DNA of 64,000 nucleotides. It comes from Streptomyces cavernae. GTDB taxonomy: Bacteria > Actinomycetota > Actinomycetes > Streptomycetales > Streptomycetaceae. Of this stretch, positions 34,536 to 42,993 are shown in pieces. The stretch is from NCBI RefSeq assembly GCF_004023625.1, contig NZ_RPDJ01000001.1, forward strand, positions 62,001-126,000. The letters are read 5' to 3'. The position numbers and the translations under genes are program-made. The notes under the pieces are model-generated. The model was not told the DNA's origin. It was given only the letters and a program-made list of their open reading frames with translations, and did not search any database. Every line of letters starts with the position of its first letter. The first letter of the stretch is position 1.

Positions 34536-36349
34536 CCCGCCACCCGGCCCCGGACGAGGCGGGTCTGCGAGCCGCCGCCGAGGCCGTCGGAGTCCCCGGG
34601 CCGGTGCGACGCGTCGCCCGCACGGCGGATCTCGACGACGTAGTCCGGGGCGGTCAGACGTCCCTCGCTGGTGTGCAGGACCGCCTGCCCGGTGGTGCTG
34701 GGCGGGCCGAGCACCACCTCCATCCAGCCGTCCCCGGTGACGGCGCGTCTGAGCCCCGACGCGTCGGGGCTCACCGCGAGGGCCCGGCCGAGGAGGTCGA
34801 GAAGCCGCTCGAACACCCGGTGGTCCAGCTGGGCGAAGGACGACAGCCGTATCGGCGCGGTGGTGCGAAGCAGTTCCCAGGCCGCCTCCAGCTCCGCCCG
34901 TTCGGCCCGGGCCCGCTCGGCCCGGGCGGCCTTCACCGCCGTCACGTCCCGCACCCGGCCGGTCCTGGTGAACCGTTCCGTACGACCGCTGGAGCGCAGC
35001 AGCGCCGACACCTCGACCGGCGGGGCCTCGCGCCAGCTCGTCGACGGCGGCACCGTCTCGGGGTCGGCGTGCGTGAGGTGGGCGTGGCGGGCGCTGCCGA
35101 GCCCGAAGGCGGTGGCCCACAGCCGGTGCGCGTCGTCCTCCGAGGGGACGGCGGCGAACCAGCGTGCCAGTTCGCGGAAGTCCTCCGCCGCACCGGGCGT
35201 TCTGTGCCGGGTCCGGGTGATCCGGTCGAGCACCTGCAGCAGTGTCAGGATCGCCCGCAGGGCCGCATGGTGCAGCTCCTCCACCCGGGCCGGCGTGCCG
35301 TCCTCGGGGAGGAACCACGCGCGCAGCGTCTCCCAGTGCTCGCGCCCTGCCCGGATCCAGGCGGGCCCCGAGTCGCCGTCCGCCCGTGGCGGCAGTTCCG
35401 CGCCGGCCGGCGCCCGCCGGTGAGGGGTGGCCACATCCAGTTCCTCGAGCGGGGCCACCGCGCCCGCGACGGCGCGCGCGCGCCGGTCGAGGTGACCGAG
35501 GAACTCCAGCAGATACGCCACGGTGGCCGCCTTGACCTCGCGGAAGGCGGTCAGGTCCGTGGCGTTGCTGCCGTCGCTGCCGTCGCCCTGCAGCAGGTGC
35601 TGCAACTCGCCGTTGAACTGGCTGGTGTTGGAGTCCAGAGCGGCCAGATGCCCCTCCAACTCCTGGAGTGTGGTGAAGATCCGGTGGTCGGCGGCGCCGG
35701 GGTCGGCGGGAGCGGCGGGGGCGAGGGATCCGCAGCCTACGGGGCCGGCGGGGCTGTCGGGGCCGGGGTCGTTGGGGTCGGCGGAGCCGGGGCCGGTGGG
35801 GCCGGGGCCGACGGGAGCGACCGGAGCGACGGGGCCGGCAACGGCCGGAGCGTGGCCGTCCGTGGCCGGGGTGGCCGGCAGGTCCGCCAGTGCCGTCAGC
35901 CGGTCGGCGATCGCGTCGAGGAGCGCTGTCTGCACGGCGCCGGAGGAGGTGAGGACGGTCAGCGTGTGCCGCACCCCGGCGAAGGCCGCCGCATCGTGGC
36001 GGGTGAGGGAGTACCGCACGGGGGACCGCTCGTGCTCTTCCGCCGTGCCCGTATCCCAGTGGTGCCGCCGGGGGGCCTGGGTGGCGTCCAGCAGCCGCCA
36101 CTCGTGCAACTGCCGCAGCGCCGCAAGGAGGTCGTCGTCCGTGACGGCGTCGCACCACCCCACGTCCCGCAGCCGCCGACGCACCTCGTCCGGCGTCAGC
36201 GTCGTCACCCGATGCTCGTTCGCCGCACCGAAGGCTTGCAGGACCGCGCTGTACAGCGGCGCCCGCTCGCCCGTGGTGCACCGGAACATGTCGGCCGGAA
36301 CCTGCACGCCCTGCTCCACTCCGACTTCGCCGCCCCCTGCCTCGTTCAT
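34532..36349 (-). CDS. jetA: Wadjet type III JetA-like protein (TIGR02677/DUF2397)
   Basis: A 605-residue protein of the TIGR02677 family, the MukF-like kleisin. The core is recognisable at about 260-340 (LDSNTSQFNGELQHLLQ, KAATVAYLLEFLGHLDRRA). Winged-helix regions flank it. A Pro/Gly/Ala-rich insert (about 180-230, PVAPVAPVGPGPTGPG) is probably a flexible linker. ATG at 36349 gives a family-like start; no strong ribosome site is visible. It is the first gene of the jetA-jetB-jetC operon. Confidence 0.8.
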   Translation of the reverse strand: MNEAGGGEVGVEQGVQVPADMFRCTTGERAPLYSAVLQAFGAANEHRVTTLTPDEVRRRLRDVGWCDAVTDDDLLAALRQLHEWRLLDATQAPRRHHWDTGTAEEHERSPVRYSLTRHDAAAFAGVRHTLTVLTSSGAVQTALLDAIADRLTALADLPATPATDGHAPAVAGPVAPVAPVGPGPTGPGSADPNDPGPDSPAGPVGCGSLAPAAPADPGAADHRIFTTLQELEGHLAALDSNTSQFNGELQHLLQGDGSDGSNATDLTAFREVKAATVAYLLEFLGHLDRRARAVAGAVAPLEELDVATPHRRAPAGAELPPRADGDSGPAWIRAGREHWETLRAWFLPEDGTPARVEELHHAALRAILTLLQVLDRITRTRHRTPGAAEDFRELARWFAAVPSEDDAHRLWATAFGLGSARHAHLTHADPETVPPSTSWREAPPVEVSALLRSSGRTERFTRTGRVRDVTAVKAARAERARAERAELEAAWELLRTTAPIRLSSFAQLDHRVFERLLDLLGRALAVSPDASGLRRAVTGDGWMEVVLGPPSTTGQAVLHTSEGRLTAPDYVVEIRRAGDASHRPGDSDGLGGGSQTRLVRGRVAG

Positions 36350-36693
36350 GACCCCGACCAGGGTACGGGCAGGTTTCGGCGAGGCAGGCCGATTCCGCCG
36401 GAAGACGAAAAACGATCGGCGTGTTCCGGCCGGTCCGGGGCGCTCGGCGGGGTCCGCGAGCCGCAAGAGCTTAGGTGCGAACCCCGGCCGGTCGGCGTGT
36501 GCGGTGACTGAGGGGTGCGGCTGGGGTGTTCCGGGGCTAGTTCAAGGCACGTTCGGGTACCGCGTGTCATCGGCCGCGCGGCGGCATAGCGTGAAGGTCC
36601 CGGCACCTTGAAGAAGGCCTCGTGGGTCTCCGGCGACGCAGGCCCAGTGGTCTTGGGCGCGTACGACACCCGACCGCACGAAGGAGCCCGCCG
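36350..36693. other. 344-bp gap between jetA and the DUF427 gene
   Basis: This divergent gap must hold the promoters of the jet operon and of the DUF427 gene. I see no clear hexamers, palindromes, RNA gene or small coding region. An AAGGAG ribosome site at its right end serves the DUF427 gene. Confidence 0.5.
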
Positions 36694-37509
36694 ATGAGCG
36701 TGTTCGCCACGGAACGCAACGTCAGGACGACCCCCGAGGGCATCGTCTGGGAGCCCAGCGAGCGCTGGGTACGCGGCCGCAAGGGAGACGTCACCGTCGT
36801 CGACAGCCGACACCCGGTTCTCGTCTGGGAACCGGAACTGCCGGTGCCGCAGTACGCCTTCCCGCGCGACGAAGTCCGCCATGAGCTGCTGCGCCCTGCG
36901 CGGCGACCGCACATCGGCACGCACACCGGCTCACAGGTCTTCTACGACCTCGAGGTCGGCGGTGAACTGATGCCGAACGTGGCCTGGACGTTCCCGGTCG
37001 GTGATTTGTCGGGACATATCGCGTTCGAATGGTTCCGGCGCAGCGGCAGGGGCCTGGACCACTGGTACGAGGAGGACGAGGAGATCTTCATCCATCCCCG
37101 TGACCCCCACAAACGCGTGGACGCCCTGCCCAGCAGCCGGCACGTCCAGGTCGAGATCGACGGGGTGATCGTCGCGGACACGCACCATCCCGTCCTGCTT
37201 TTCGAGACCGGCCTGCCCACCCGCTACTACGTTCCGCCCGGGGACGTCCGCCTCGATCTGTTCACCGCCACCGACCATGCCACCGGCTGCCCCTACAAGG
37301 GAACCGCCCGGTACTGGTCCTGGACGGCCGGCGGATCCGTCCCCGCGAACGTCCTCTGGAGCTATCCCGAACCACTTCGGGCGGTGACACCGATCCAGGG
37401 GCACATGGCGTTCTACAACGAGGCCGTCGACATCATCGTGGACGGTGAACGCCTGCCGCGACCGGTGACCTGGTTCACCAGGACCCTGTCCACTCCGCGG
37501 GAACGGTGA
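36694..37509 (+). CDS. Tandem DUF427-domain protein
   Basis: A 271-residue cytosolic protein with two DUF427 beta-rich domains (about 25-125 and 145-255). Each has a RHPVLVWE or HHPVLLFET strand and a later TARYW or TGSQVFYDL segment. ATG follows AAGGAG by 9 nt. The family is widespread in actinobacteria but without a settled biochemical role. It stands alone on the plus strand, divergent from jetA. Confidence 0.8.
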   Translation: MSVFATERNVRTTPEGIVWEPSERWVRGRKGDVTVVDSRHPVLVWEPELPVPQYAFPRDEVRHELLRPARRPHIGTHTGSQVFYDLEVGGELMPNVAWTFPVGDLSGHIAFEWFRRSGRGLDHWYEEDEEIFIHPRDPHKRVDALPSSRHVQVEIDGVIVADTHHPVLLFETGLPTRYYVPPGDVRLDLFTATDHATGCPYKGTARYWSWTAGGSVPANVLWSYPEPLRAVTPIQGHMAFYNEAVDIIVDGERLPRPVTWFTRTLSTPRER

Positions 37510-37624
37510 ACGGTGTCCATGGCGGATCACGTACCGGGCAGGTGGATGCCCGAAGGCGCGGGGCGGCGCCGGGCGGCGCACACTGGAGGTGGCGACGGTT
37601 GGTGCTCGTAGGGGGTGTCGGCCG

Positions 37625-38224
37625 ATGGCGAAGACACAGTCGAAGAGGCGACTCGCCGCACTGGGACTGTGGCGGTGGCGGCGCAGCCCGCTCAGGAGGC
37701 GCAGCGACCTGGTGGAGGCGTGGGTCCTGTTGCTGGCCTGGGTCCTGGCGGTGCTCGGCGGCGTCCTGGCCGGGCTGTTGACAGCGGTCGCGGCGGACCG
37801 GTCCTTCGACCGGCAGCGCGCCGAGCGGCAGGAGGTCGCGGCCACGGTCGTCAAGGGCCCCAAGGAGATCGGGAGCGAAGCGTCCGACCGTATGGTGGCC
37901 GACGACCGGGTGTGGGCCACGGTCCGGTGGACGGGCCGGGACGGCGCCGTGCACACGGCGAGCACCCAGGTGGCGGCCGACACCACGGTCGGCACCCGGA
38001 TCAGCCTCTGGGTCGACGGAGACTCCCCGGCGACGCAGCCGCTGCAGCCCGGGGAAGCCCTGCTGGAGGCGAGCCTGCTTGGCGGTCTGGCCGCGGTCGC
38101 CACGGGTGGCCTGGTGTGGGCCGGCGCCAGCGGCGCACGTGGGTGCCTGGAACGACGGCGCATGACCCAGTGGGACGAGGACTGGCAGCGCATGGACACC
38201 CGCTGGGGCCGGAAGACCGGCTGA
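37625..38224 (+). CDS. Rv1733c-family membrane protein
   Basis: A 199-residue protein with two membrane helices (about 33-56 and 147-168). They flank an extracytoplasmic loop of about 85 residues. The N-terminal WRRSPLRRRSDLVEAW block is the hallmark of the Rv1733c family. The mycobacterial namesake is a dormancy (DosR) regulon protein of unknown function. No clear ribosome site precedes ATG at 37625. Confidence 0.8.
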   Translation: MAKTQSKRRLAALGLWRWRRSPLRRRSDLVEAWVLLLAWVLAVLGGVLAGLLTAVAADRSFDRQRAERQEVAATVVKGPKEIGSEASDRMVADDRVWATVRWTGRDGAVHTASTQVAADTTVGTRISLWVDGDSPATQPLQPGEALLEASLLGGLAAVATGGLVWAGASGARGCLERRRMTQWDEDWQRMDTRWGRKTG

Positions 38225-38242
38225 ACGATCACCGGCGGCAGC

Positions 38243-38392
38243 GGCGGCGCACCGCGTCTTGTGCGTGTAGCCCCGCGCCGCACCGTGAATGTGCGTGCGG
38301 TAGGCGCTGCGCCGCACCGTGTCTGTGCGTGCGGTAGGCGCTGCGCTGCACCTCTGTGGCGTGTAGTACGCGCCGCACCGTGAGTACTGCGT
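38243..38392. repeat. 34-bp direct repeats with degenerate flanking copies
   Basis: Two 34-bp units (38275-38308 and 38309-38342) differ at only two positions. Shorter diverged copies of GCGCCGCACCGTG lie on both sides. They fill the gap between the Rv1733c-like gene and the aldo/keto reductase remnant. No spacer pattern typical of CRISPR. Confidence 0.8.
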
Positions 38393-38480
38393 CGCAATAG
38401 TCGTCCTGAGCGGCGGCCGTCGCCCCGGCCCGTGGGCGGGCCGGGGCGTGAGCCGACGGGCCGTCGGCCGGTGCGGTGCG

Positions 38481-39092
38481 TCAGGCCGTCAGTTCGGCGA
38501 GGTCGGCGGCGTCGAGGCGCAGGCCGGCCGCGGCGATGTTCTCGGCGAGATGTGCGGGCGAGCCGGTGCCGGGGATGGCCAGGATGTTCGGTGAGGTCGC
38601 GAGCAACCAGGCGAGGGCGACCTGCGCGGCCGTCGCGTCGTGCCTCCCGGCGACCTGCGCGAGGCGGGTGTGCTCGATCGGATCGTTGCCGCCACCGAGC
38701 GGAAAGAACGGTACGTAGGCGATGCCGCGTTCCGCGCAGCGTGCGAGCACGGCGGCGTCATCATGGTGATGCACGTGGTAGTGGTTCTGCACCGCGACCA
38801 CCGGCGCGACGCCCAGTGCCTCGTCGAGTTGCGCCACATCGACGTTGCTGATGCCGAGGTGGCGGATCAGACCTTCCTCGCGCAGTTCGGCCAGTACCGC
38901 GAACCGGTCGGCCACGCTCTCGCCGCCCGGTCCGCCCATCCCGCCGACCCGCAGGTAGACGAGGTCGAACCGGTCCAGTCCGAGGGCGCGCAGATCCTCC
39001 AGCAGCAGCCCACGAAGCTGCTCCGGGCCGGCCTGGTCCCCGGGACGGCCGTCCGGTCCGAACAGCGGGCCGACCTTGGTCGCGATCGACAA
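38481..39092 (-). pseudogene. Aldo/keto reductase lacking its N-terminal third
   Basis: The 203 codons match the C-terminal two thirds of an aldo/keto reductase. They include QNHYHVHHHDD, the AYVPFFPLGGG barrel strand and the NADPH-binding IPGTGSPAHLAEN. The family is normally about 280-330 residues. The missing N-terminal third carries the catalytic Asp-Tyr pair, so the enzyme cannot be active. Coding begins in the middle of a barrel strand (SIATKVG) exactly where the sequence turns into a fragment of an unrelated plus-strand gene. This is a deletion remnant. Confidence 0.78.
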
Positions 39093-39104
39093 CGTCGGTC
39101 TCGC

Positions 39105-39281
39105 GCCGCAGGCATGTCCGTGCGGACCTACCGCAGGCGCGTCGCAGAGTTGATGTCCGCGCTCGAGGCCGACTCACGGTTCCAGGCCGGCGTCAACGCG
39201 AACCGGCTCGGTCTCACCGACCCAATTCCAGGTGAGCGCGGTCGTATTCCCGCAGACCGGGTACGCGGCACGAAGGACTGA
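39105..39281 (+). pseudogene. C-terminal fragment of a LuxR-type regulator
   Basis: The reading frame ends with GMSVRTYRRRVAELMSALE and SRFQAGVNANRLGL. This is the end of the LuxR-type helix-turn-helix domain of large streptomycete regulators. Nothing upstream belongs to such a protein; the preceding bases are the truncated aldo/keto reductase on the other strand. The fragment has no start or first HTH helix of its own and is a remnant. Confidence 0.72.
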
Positions 39282-39298
39282 ACGCGTCGACGTGCGGA

Positions 39299-39418
39299 GT
39301 GACGTACATCGACGTGCGGATCGACGTCTGTACCGACGTCTGTACCGACGTCCGTAGCGACGTCCGTAGCGACGTCTGTACCGACGTCCGTAGCGACGTC
39401 CGCATCGACGGACAGGGT
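39299..39418. repeat. 12-bp tandem repeat, nine or more units
   Basis: Units of the form GACGTCYGTASC recur with exact 12-bp spacing from 39311 to 39407. They lie between the LuxR fragment and the alpha/beta hydrolase. The array is open in frames on both strands, where it would encode four-residue repeats such as VCTD and VRSD, but I consider it non-coding. Confidence 0.85.
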
Positions 39419-39487
39419 GCACCCACCGGCGTGCCCGTGCGCGGTGACCGCACGGCGCACCCGGCCGGCGCCCCGAGGAAGAGGATG

Positions 39488-40171
39488 ATGCCGATGATCT
39501 CCCAGATGGTTACCGTGCCCGCCGACGGCGTGGTGCTCACGGGGGACCTCGTGGTGCCCACGCCGGCCCGCGCGGTCGTGCTGTTCGCGCACGGCAGCGG
39601 CAGTTCCCGGCTCAGCCCGCGCAACCGCATGGTCGCCGCCGAACTCCGCACCGGCGGATTCGGCACGCTTCTGATGGATCTGCTGAGCGAGCAGGAGGAG
39701 CCCAGGGACACGCTGACGGCCGAGTACCGATTCGACATACCCCTCCTGGGGCGTCGTCTGGTGGCCGCCATCGACTGGCTGGAGGTGCAGCCCGAGACCC
39801 GGGGGCTGCAGGTGGTCCTGTTCGGCGCCAGCACCGGAGCGGCGGCGGCCCTGGTGGCCGCGGCCGAACGCAACCACCGGGTGCTGACCGTGATCTCCCG
39901 CGGCGGTCGGCCGGACCTCGCCCACGACGCCCTGAGCCGGGTCCGGACACCCGTCCTGCTCATCGTCGGCGGCCGGGACCCGGAGGTGTTGCGCCTGAAC
40001 CAGGTGGCCGCCAGGCAGCTATGGGCCCCGCACTCGCTCCGCGTGGTGCCGGGAGCCACTCACCTGTTCGAAGAGCCGGGCGCGCTGGAACAGGTCGCCG
40101 CGACGGCCAAGGAGTGGTGCGATGAGCGCCTGAAGGCGCTGCGACACGCCGCCGAGGAGCGACGATGGTGA
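39488..40171 (+). CDS. Alpha/beta hydrolase (dienelactone-hydrolase-like)
   Basis: A 227-residue alpha/beta hydrolase. The oxyanion segment is FAHGSGSSRLSPRN and the nucleophile elbow FGASTGAAA near residue 118. An aspartate in IVGGRDPEVL and a histidine in PGATHLFEE complete the triad. ATG at 39488 follows GAGGAAG; ATG at 39485 is also possible. In several actinobacteria this domain is fused to a phosphoribosyltransferase (Rv0571c-type). Here the phosphoribosyltransferase is a separate gene about 0.9 kb downstream. Substrate unknown. Confidence 0.82.
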   Translation: MPMISQMVTVPADGVVLTGDLVVPTPARAVVLFAHGSGSSRLSPRNRMVAAELRTGGFGTLLMDLLSEQEEPRDTLTAEYRFDIPLLGRRLVAAIDWLEVQPETRGLQVVLFGASTGAAAALVAAAERNHRVLTVISRGGRPDLAHDALSRVRTPVLLIVGGRDPEVLRLNQVAARQLWAPHSLRVVPGATHLFEEPGALEQVAATAKEWCDERLKALRHAAEERRW

Positions 40172-40175
40172 GCTG

Positions 40176-40370
40176 AGGGCCTCCGCGCCGACGGGCCAGA
40201 GGCCTCTGCGCGTCGGCGGACCAGGGGCCTTGGTGCCGGCGGACCAGGGGCCTTGATGTCGTCGCACCGGGGGCCTCCGCGTCGGCGGGCCCGGGAGCCT
40301 CCGCGTCGGCGGACCTCCGCGTCGGGTGACCGGAAGCGCTCTGCCTCGGCGGAGACTCCCCGCGTCGGCG
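40176..40370. repeat. Degenerate 23-25 bp tandem repeat
   Basis: Six or more units built on GGGCCTCCGCGTCGGCGGA, with drift in length and sequence, fill the gap between the alpha/beta hydrolase and the PEBP gene. No coding sequence is supported here. Confidence 0.7.
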
Positions 40371-40398
40371 GGACGGGTGTTGCCTGCTGGGGCACTGG

Positions 40399-40851
40399 CT
40401 AGCGGTGGTACAGGCCTACGAGGTCGCCGCTGGCGATCTCGCGCTCCGCCACGGTCCGGTGCACCTCCTCGGCGCTGGGTGAGTCGGGCAGGACACACGG
40501 CTCCGCCAGCGCGTAGAGGCGGAACACATAGTGGTGTGCCTCGTCGCCGGGCGGCGGATGGGGTCCGCCCCAGCCGCGCTGCCCGAAGCCGTTGACGAGC
40601 CCGGTGCCGCGCGGCGGATCCTGGCCCGCGGCCACGCCCTCGCTGTGCGGGTCGATGCCCACGACGATCCAGTGCACGAAGGTGCCCGACGGGGCGTCCG
40701 GGTCCTCGCACAGCAGGACGAGTTCCGCCGCGTCGTCCGGGGCCCCCGACCATGTGAGCGGAGGCGAGACGTTCTCCCCCTCCAGCGCGTGACGGCGCGG
40801 TAGGAAGGAGTTGTCGCTGAATGCGCTGCTCTTGAGATCGATACCGGCCAT
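40399..40851 (-). CDS. YbhB/YbcL-type PEBP (Raf kinase inhibitor-like) protein
   Basis: A 150-residue phosphatidylethanolamine-binding-like protein. Key blocks are SPPLTWSGAPDD, the ligand-pocket CEDPDAPSGTFVHWIV, and GGPHPPPGDEAHHYVFRLYAL. Length and motifs are typical for the bacterial cytosolic branch. The gene is divergent from the phosphoribosyltransferase. The function of bacterial members is unsettled. Confidence 0.9.
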   Translation of the reverse strand: MAGIDLKSSAFSDNSFLPRRHALEGENVSPPLTWSGAPDDAAELVLLCEDPDAPSGTFVHWIVVGIDPHSEGVAAGQDPPRGTGLVNGFGQRGWGGPHPPPGDEAHHYVFRLYALAEPCVLPDSPSAEEVHRTVAEREIASGDLVGLYHR

Positions 40852-41026
40852 GCGCTCGGAGTACCCCTGGTCAGGCGGGGTATGCCGGGTCCGGGGGGAG
40901 GGCTTCCGCGTACGCGGGAACCGGTGAGTGCATCGCCGCAGGAGCCGGGGGTACACGGTCGACGGGCGGAAGGGCCCACCCCACCACCCCGCTTCCGAAA
41001 GTCGCGTTGGGAAGAGGGCGATACCC

Positions 41027-41680
41027 GTGCGTTTCGAGAACCGCCGGCAAGCCGGGCAGGAACTCGCCGAACGACTTCTCCAGTGGGCCGGCGACGGAGA
41101 TCTCACCGACATCGTCGTACTGGCCCTGCCGCGGGGCGGTGTACCCGTCGCCGCGGAGATCGCCAAGGCCCTCCACGTACCGCTGGACGTCGTGGTGGCC
41201 CGCAAGATAGGCGTCCCCGGCGCCCCCGAGGTCGGCATCGGGGCCATCGTCGGGGAAGACCCGCCGGTGTTCGACCGTCTGGCACTGCAGGCCCTGCATC
41301 TGTCCGAGGACCGGCTCGGGTCCGACGTGGCCCGGGAACGGCTCGAACTGCACCGCCGTGAGGCGCTCTACCGCAGCGGGAGCCCCCCGCCGCGGGTGGC
41401 GGGCCGCAGCGTGGTGCTCGTCGACGACGGGCTGGCCACCGGCGGCACCGCGCGCGCAGCCCTGCGCCATCTGCGGCGGCAGGGTCCGCGGCAGTTGGTC
41501 CTCGCGGTGCCGGTCGGCAGTCCCGAGGCCGTCCGGGCGCTGCGGGAGGAGGCCGACGACGTCATCTGCGTGCACCTGCCGGAACGCCTCAGCTCCGTCG
41601 GCGAGTGGTACACCGACTTCGCTCAGGTCCCGGACGACGAGGTGATCAGGGCGCTGCGCGAGGTCCGGTCCGCCGTGTGA
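41027..41680 (+). CDS. Phosphoribosyltransferase-family protein
   Basis: A 217-residue type I phosphoribosyltransferase fold. The PRPP loop is VVLVDDGLATGGTA near residues 127-140, and LPRGGVPVAAEIA near 34-46 is the pyrophosphate loop. The GTG start lies behind GGGAAGAGGG. Members of this actinobacterial subgroup are often fused to or beside dienelactone-hydrolase-like proteins. The base or other acceptor cannot be assigned. Confidence 0.85.
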   Translation: MRFENRRQAGQELAERLLQWAGDGDLTDIVVLALPRGGVPVAAEIAKALHVPLDVVVARKIGVPGAPEVGIGAIVGEDPPVFDRLALQALHLSEDRLGSDVARERLELHRREALYRSGSPPPRVAGRSVVLVDDGLATGGTARAALRHLRRQGPRQLVLAVPVGSPEAVRALREEADDVICVHLPERLSSVGEWYTDFAQVPDDEVIRALREVRSAV

Positions 41681-41750
41681 ATCCGTATCGAGACGGATCA
41701 GACCGCTCAGAGCGATGGGAGATTTCAGGATGGGAGTGTTCAGAGCGGTC
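41681..41750. terminator. Two inverted repeats between convergent genes
   Basis: ATCCGT...ACGGAT (41681-41698) follows the phosphoribosyltransferase stop. GACCGCTC...GAGCGGTC (41701-41750) has 8-bp arms and a 34-nt loop. One or both may end transcription between the convergent genes. Confidence 0.4.
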
Positions 41751-41784
41751 AGACCGACGTCATCGACGTCAGAGAGGGCCGCCG

Positions 41785-42609
41785 TCAGACCGCCACCGGT
41801 ATCGCGGCGCTCTCGTCGAGCACGCGTCGTATCTCGTCGATGACGGTGCGGTCCAGGGGCAGCATCAGATGTCCCACACCGTGTACGAGGATGTTGCGGG
41901 CCCGCAGGTCAGGGTGGTCGAGGCGGCCTCTGCTGGTGGGGATGACGGCCTCGTCGAGGTCGCTGTAGAAGGAGATGAACCTGGTGCGGCAACTCGGGGA
42001 GGGCCCCGCGAGGTCCGTCAACAGCGGGCTGCCCGGGCGGAGTTGGCGCAGCAGCGGATGCGGAAGGGCCCACAGCGCGATCGCGGTGCCGGTGTGCGGT
42101 GTGGCCAGGGTGATCGCCAGCGGCACATGGGCGTCACCGCCGAGCCGCTGTACGTAGTAGCGCACGATCAGTCCGCCCAGGCTGTGTCCGACCACGCACA
42201 CGGGGCGCCCGCCGGAGAGTTCCCGTGCCCGCTCGACCTGCTCGCCCAGTGCCTTGGCGGCCGTGGGGATGTCCGGGTTGAACGCGTTGTAGGTGACGGT
42301 GACGAACGGTCCGGCGCTGCAGTCCCGCAGCCCGTTCTGGAGCCGGGCGAAGATCGAGGCCCGGTCGGCCAGACCGTGGACGAACAGCACCGGCATGCCC
42401 TGCGTACCGTCGCAGTCGACCGGTGGGAGGATCCGCGCACCCGCCCCGAACCACTCGGCGACCTCGCGCGCGCCGCGCACGGCCAGTTCCCAGGGCAGTC
42501 CCGCCAGCCGCATGGTGACCCACCCGGTCTCCAGTGCCGCGCCACGTAGCGTGACCAGCCACGGAAGGATCAGGCGGATTCCCTGCAACGGAATGCTCGT
42601 GGTACTCAT
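41785..42609 (-). CDS. Alpha/beta hydrolase / lipase-like esterase
   Basis: A 274-residue alpha/beta hydrolase resembling EstA/PGAP1-like lipases. The segment VLFVHGLADRASIF is the first strand and oxyanion loop, and VVGHSLGGLIVRYYVQ holds the nucleophile serine. An acidic residue in FYSDLDEAVIP and GVGHLMLP complete the triad. The hydrophobic N-terminus (about 9-22) may be a membrane-associated helix rather than a cleaved signal. Substrate unknown. Confidence 0.82.
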   Translation of the reverse strand: MSTTSIPLQGIRLILPWLVTLRGAALETGWVTMRLAGLPWELAVRGAREVAEWFGAGARILPPVDCDGTQGMPVLFVHGLADRASIFARLQNGLRDCSAGPFVTVTYNAFNPDIPTAAKALGEQVERARELSGGRPVCVVGHSLGGLIVRYYVQRLGGDAHVPLAITLATPHTGTAIALWALPHPLLRQLRPGSPLLTDLAGPSPSCRTRFISFYSDLDEAVIPTSRGRLDHPDLRARNILVHGVGHLMLPLDRTVIDEIRRVLDESAAIPVAV

Positions 42610-42700
42610 CTCCGTTACGACGCTCGGCCGGCGCTCAGACCTGGCAGCTTCCCGAACCTGGGCGGTCGACCGATCCCATAAGCATCATGTTTCCCCCGTA

Positions 42701-42722
42701 TTTCCCTCCAGTTTCCCTCCAG
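42701..42722. repeat. 11-bp direct repeat in a 384-bp divergent gap
   Basis: TTTCCCTCCAG occurs twice in tandem, preceded by a related TTTCCCCC. The gap from 42610 to 42993 lies between the divergent lipase and MBL genes and must hold their promoters. The repeat could be a regulator site. I see nothing else there. Confidence 0.45.
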
Positions 42723-42993
42723 TGTTCCGATTGCGCACGGTGAACGTAGCTGGTCCCGCGGCGGGCGGACCGACGGCCGTAATCGGGTGGTGGACGGGGC
42801 CGCCGGGGGAGACGGTGAGGCCGCGGCCGACGCGGGTGCCGCCCGCGGGGCGTACCGCTGCCGTTCGACCGAGCGCAAGCGCGCATGGCGGCGTACGGCT
42901 CGCCGACCCACCGCGGACCGCATGCGGATCCCCGCCCCGCCGCGTGACGGCAAACGGCTCCCCGCCCCGCCCGCGTGACGGCATACTGCGGGC

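Noticed and set aside
33145..34623. Upstream extension of the jetC frame through jetB, which would give a protein of over 1800 residues
   Set aside because: The extension reads an Arg/Gly-rich shadow of jetB. The ATG at 33144 overlaps the jetB stop and begins the family-like N-terminus.
38243..38392. Possible CRISPR array
   Set aside because: Direct repeats are adjacent with no unique spacers, units vary, and no cas genes are present. The same reasoning excludes the arrays at 13024, 40176 and 49318.
39299..39487. N-terminal extension of the alpha/beta hydrolase through the 12-bp repeat
   Set aside because: It would add a repetitive VCTD/VRSD segment without family support, while a good ribosome site and ATG codons lie at 39485-39488.
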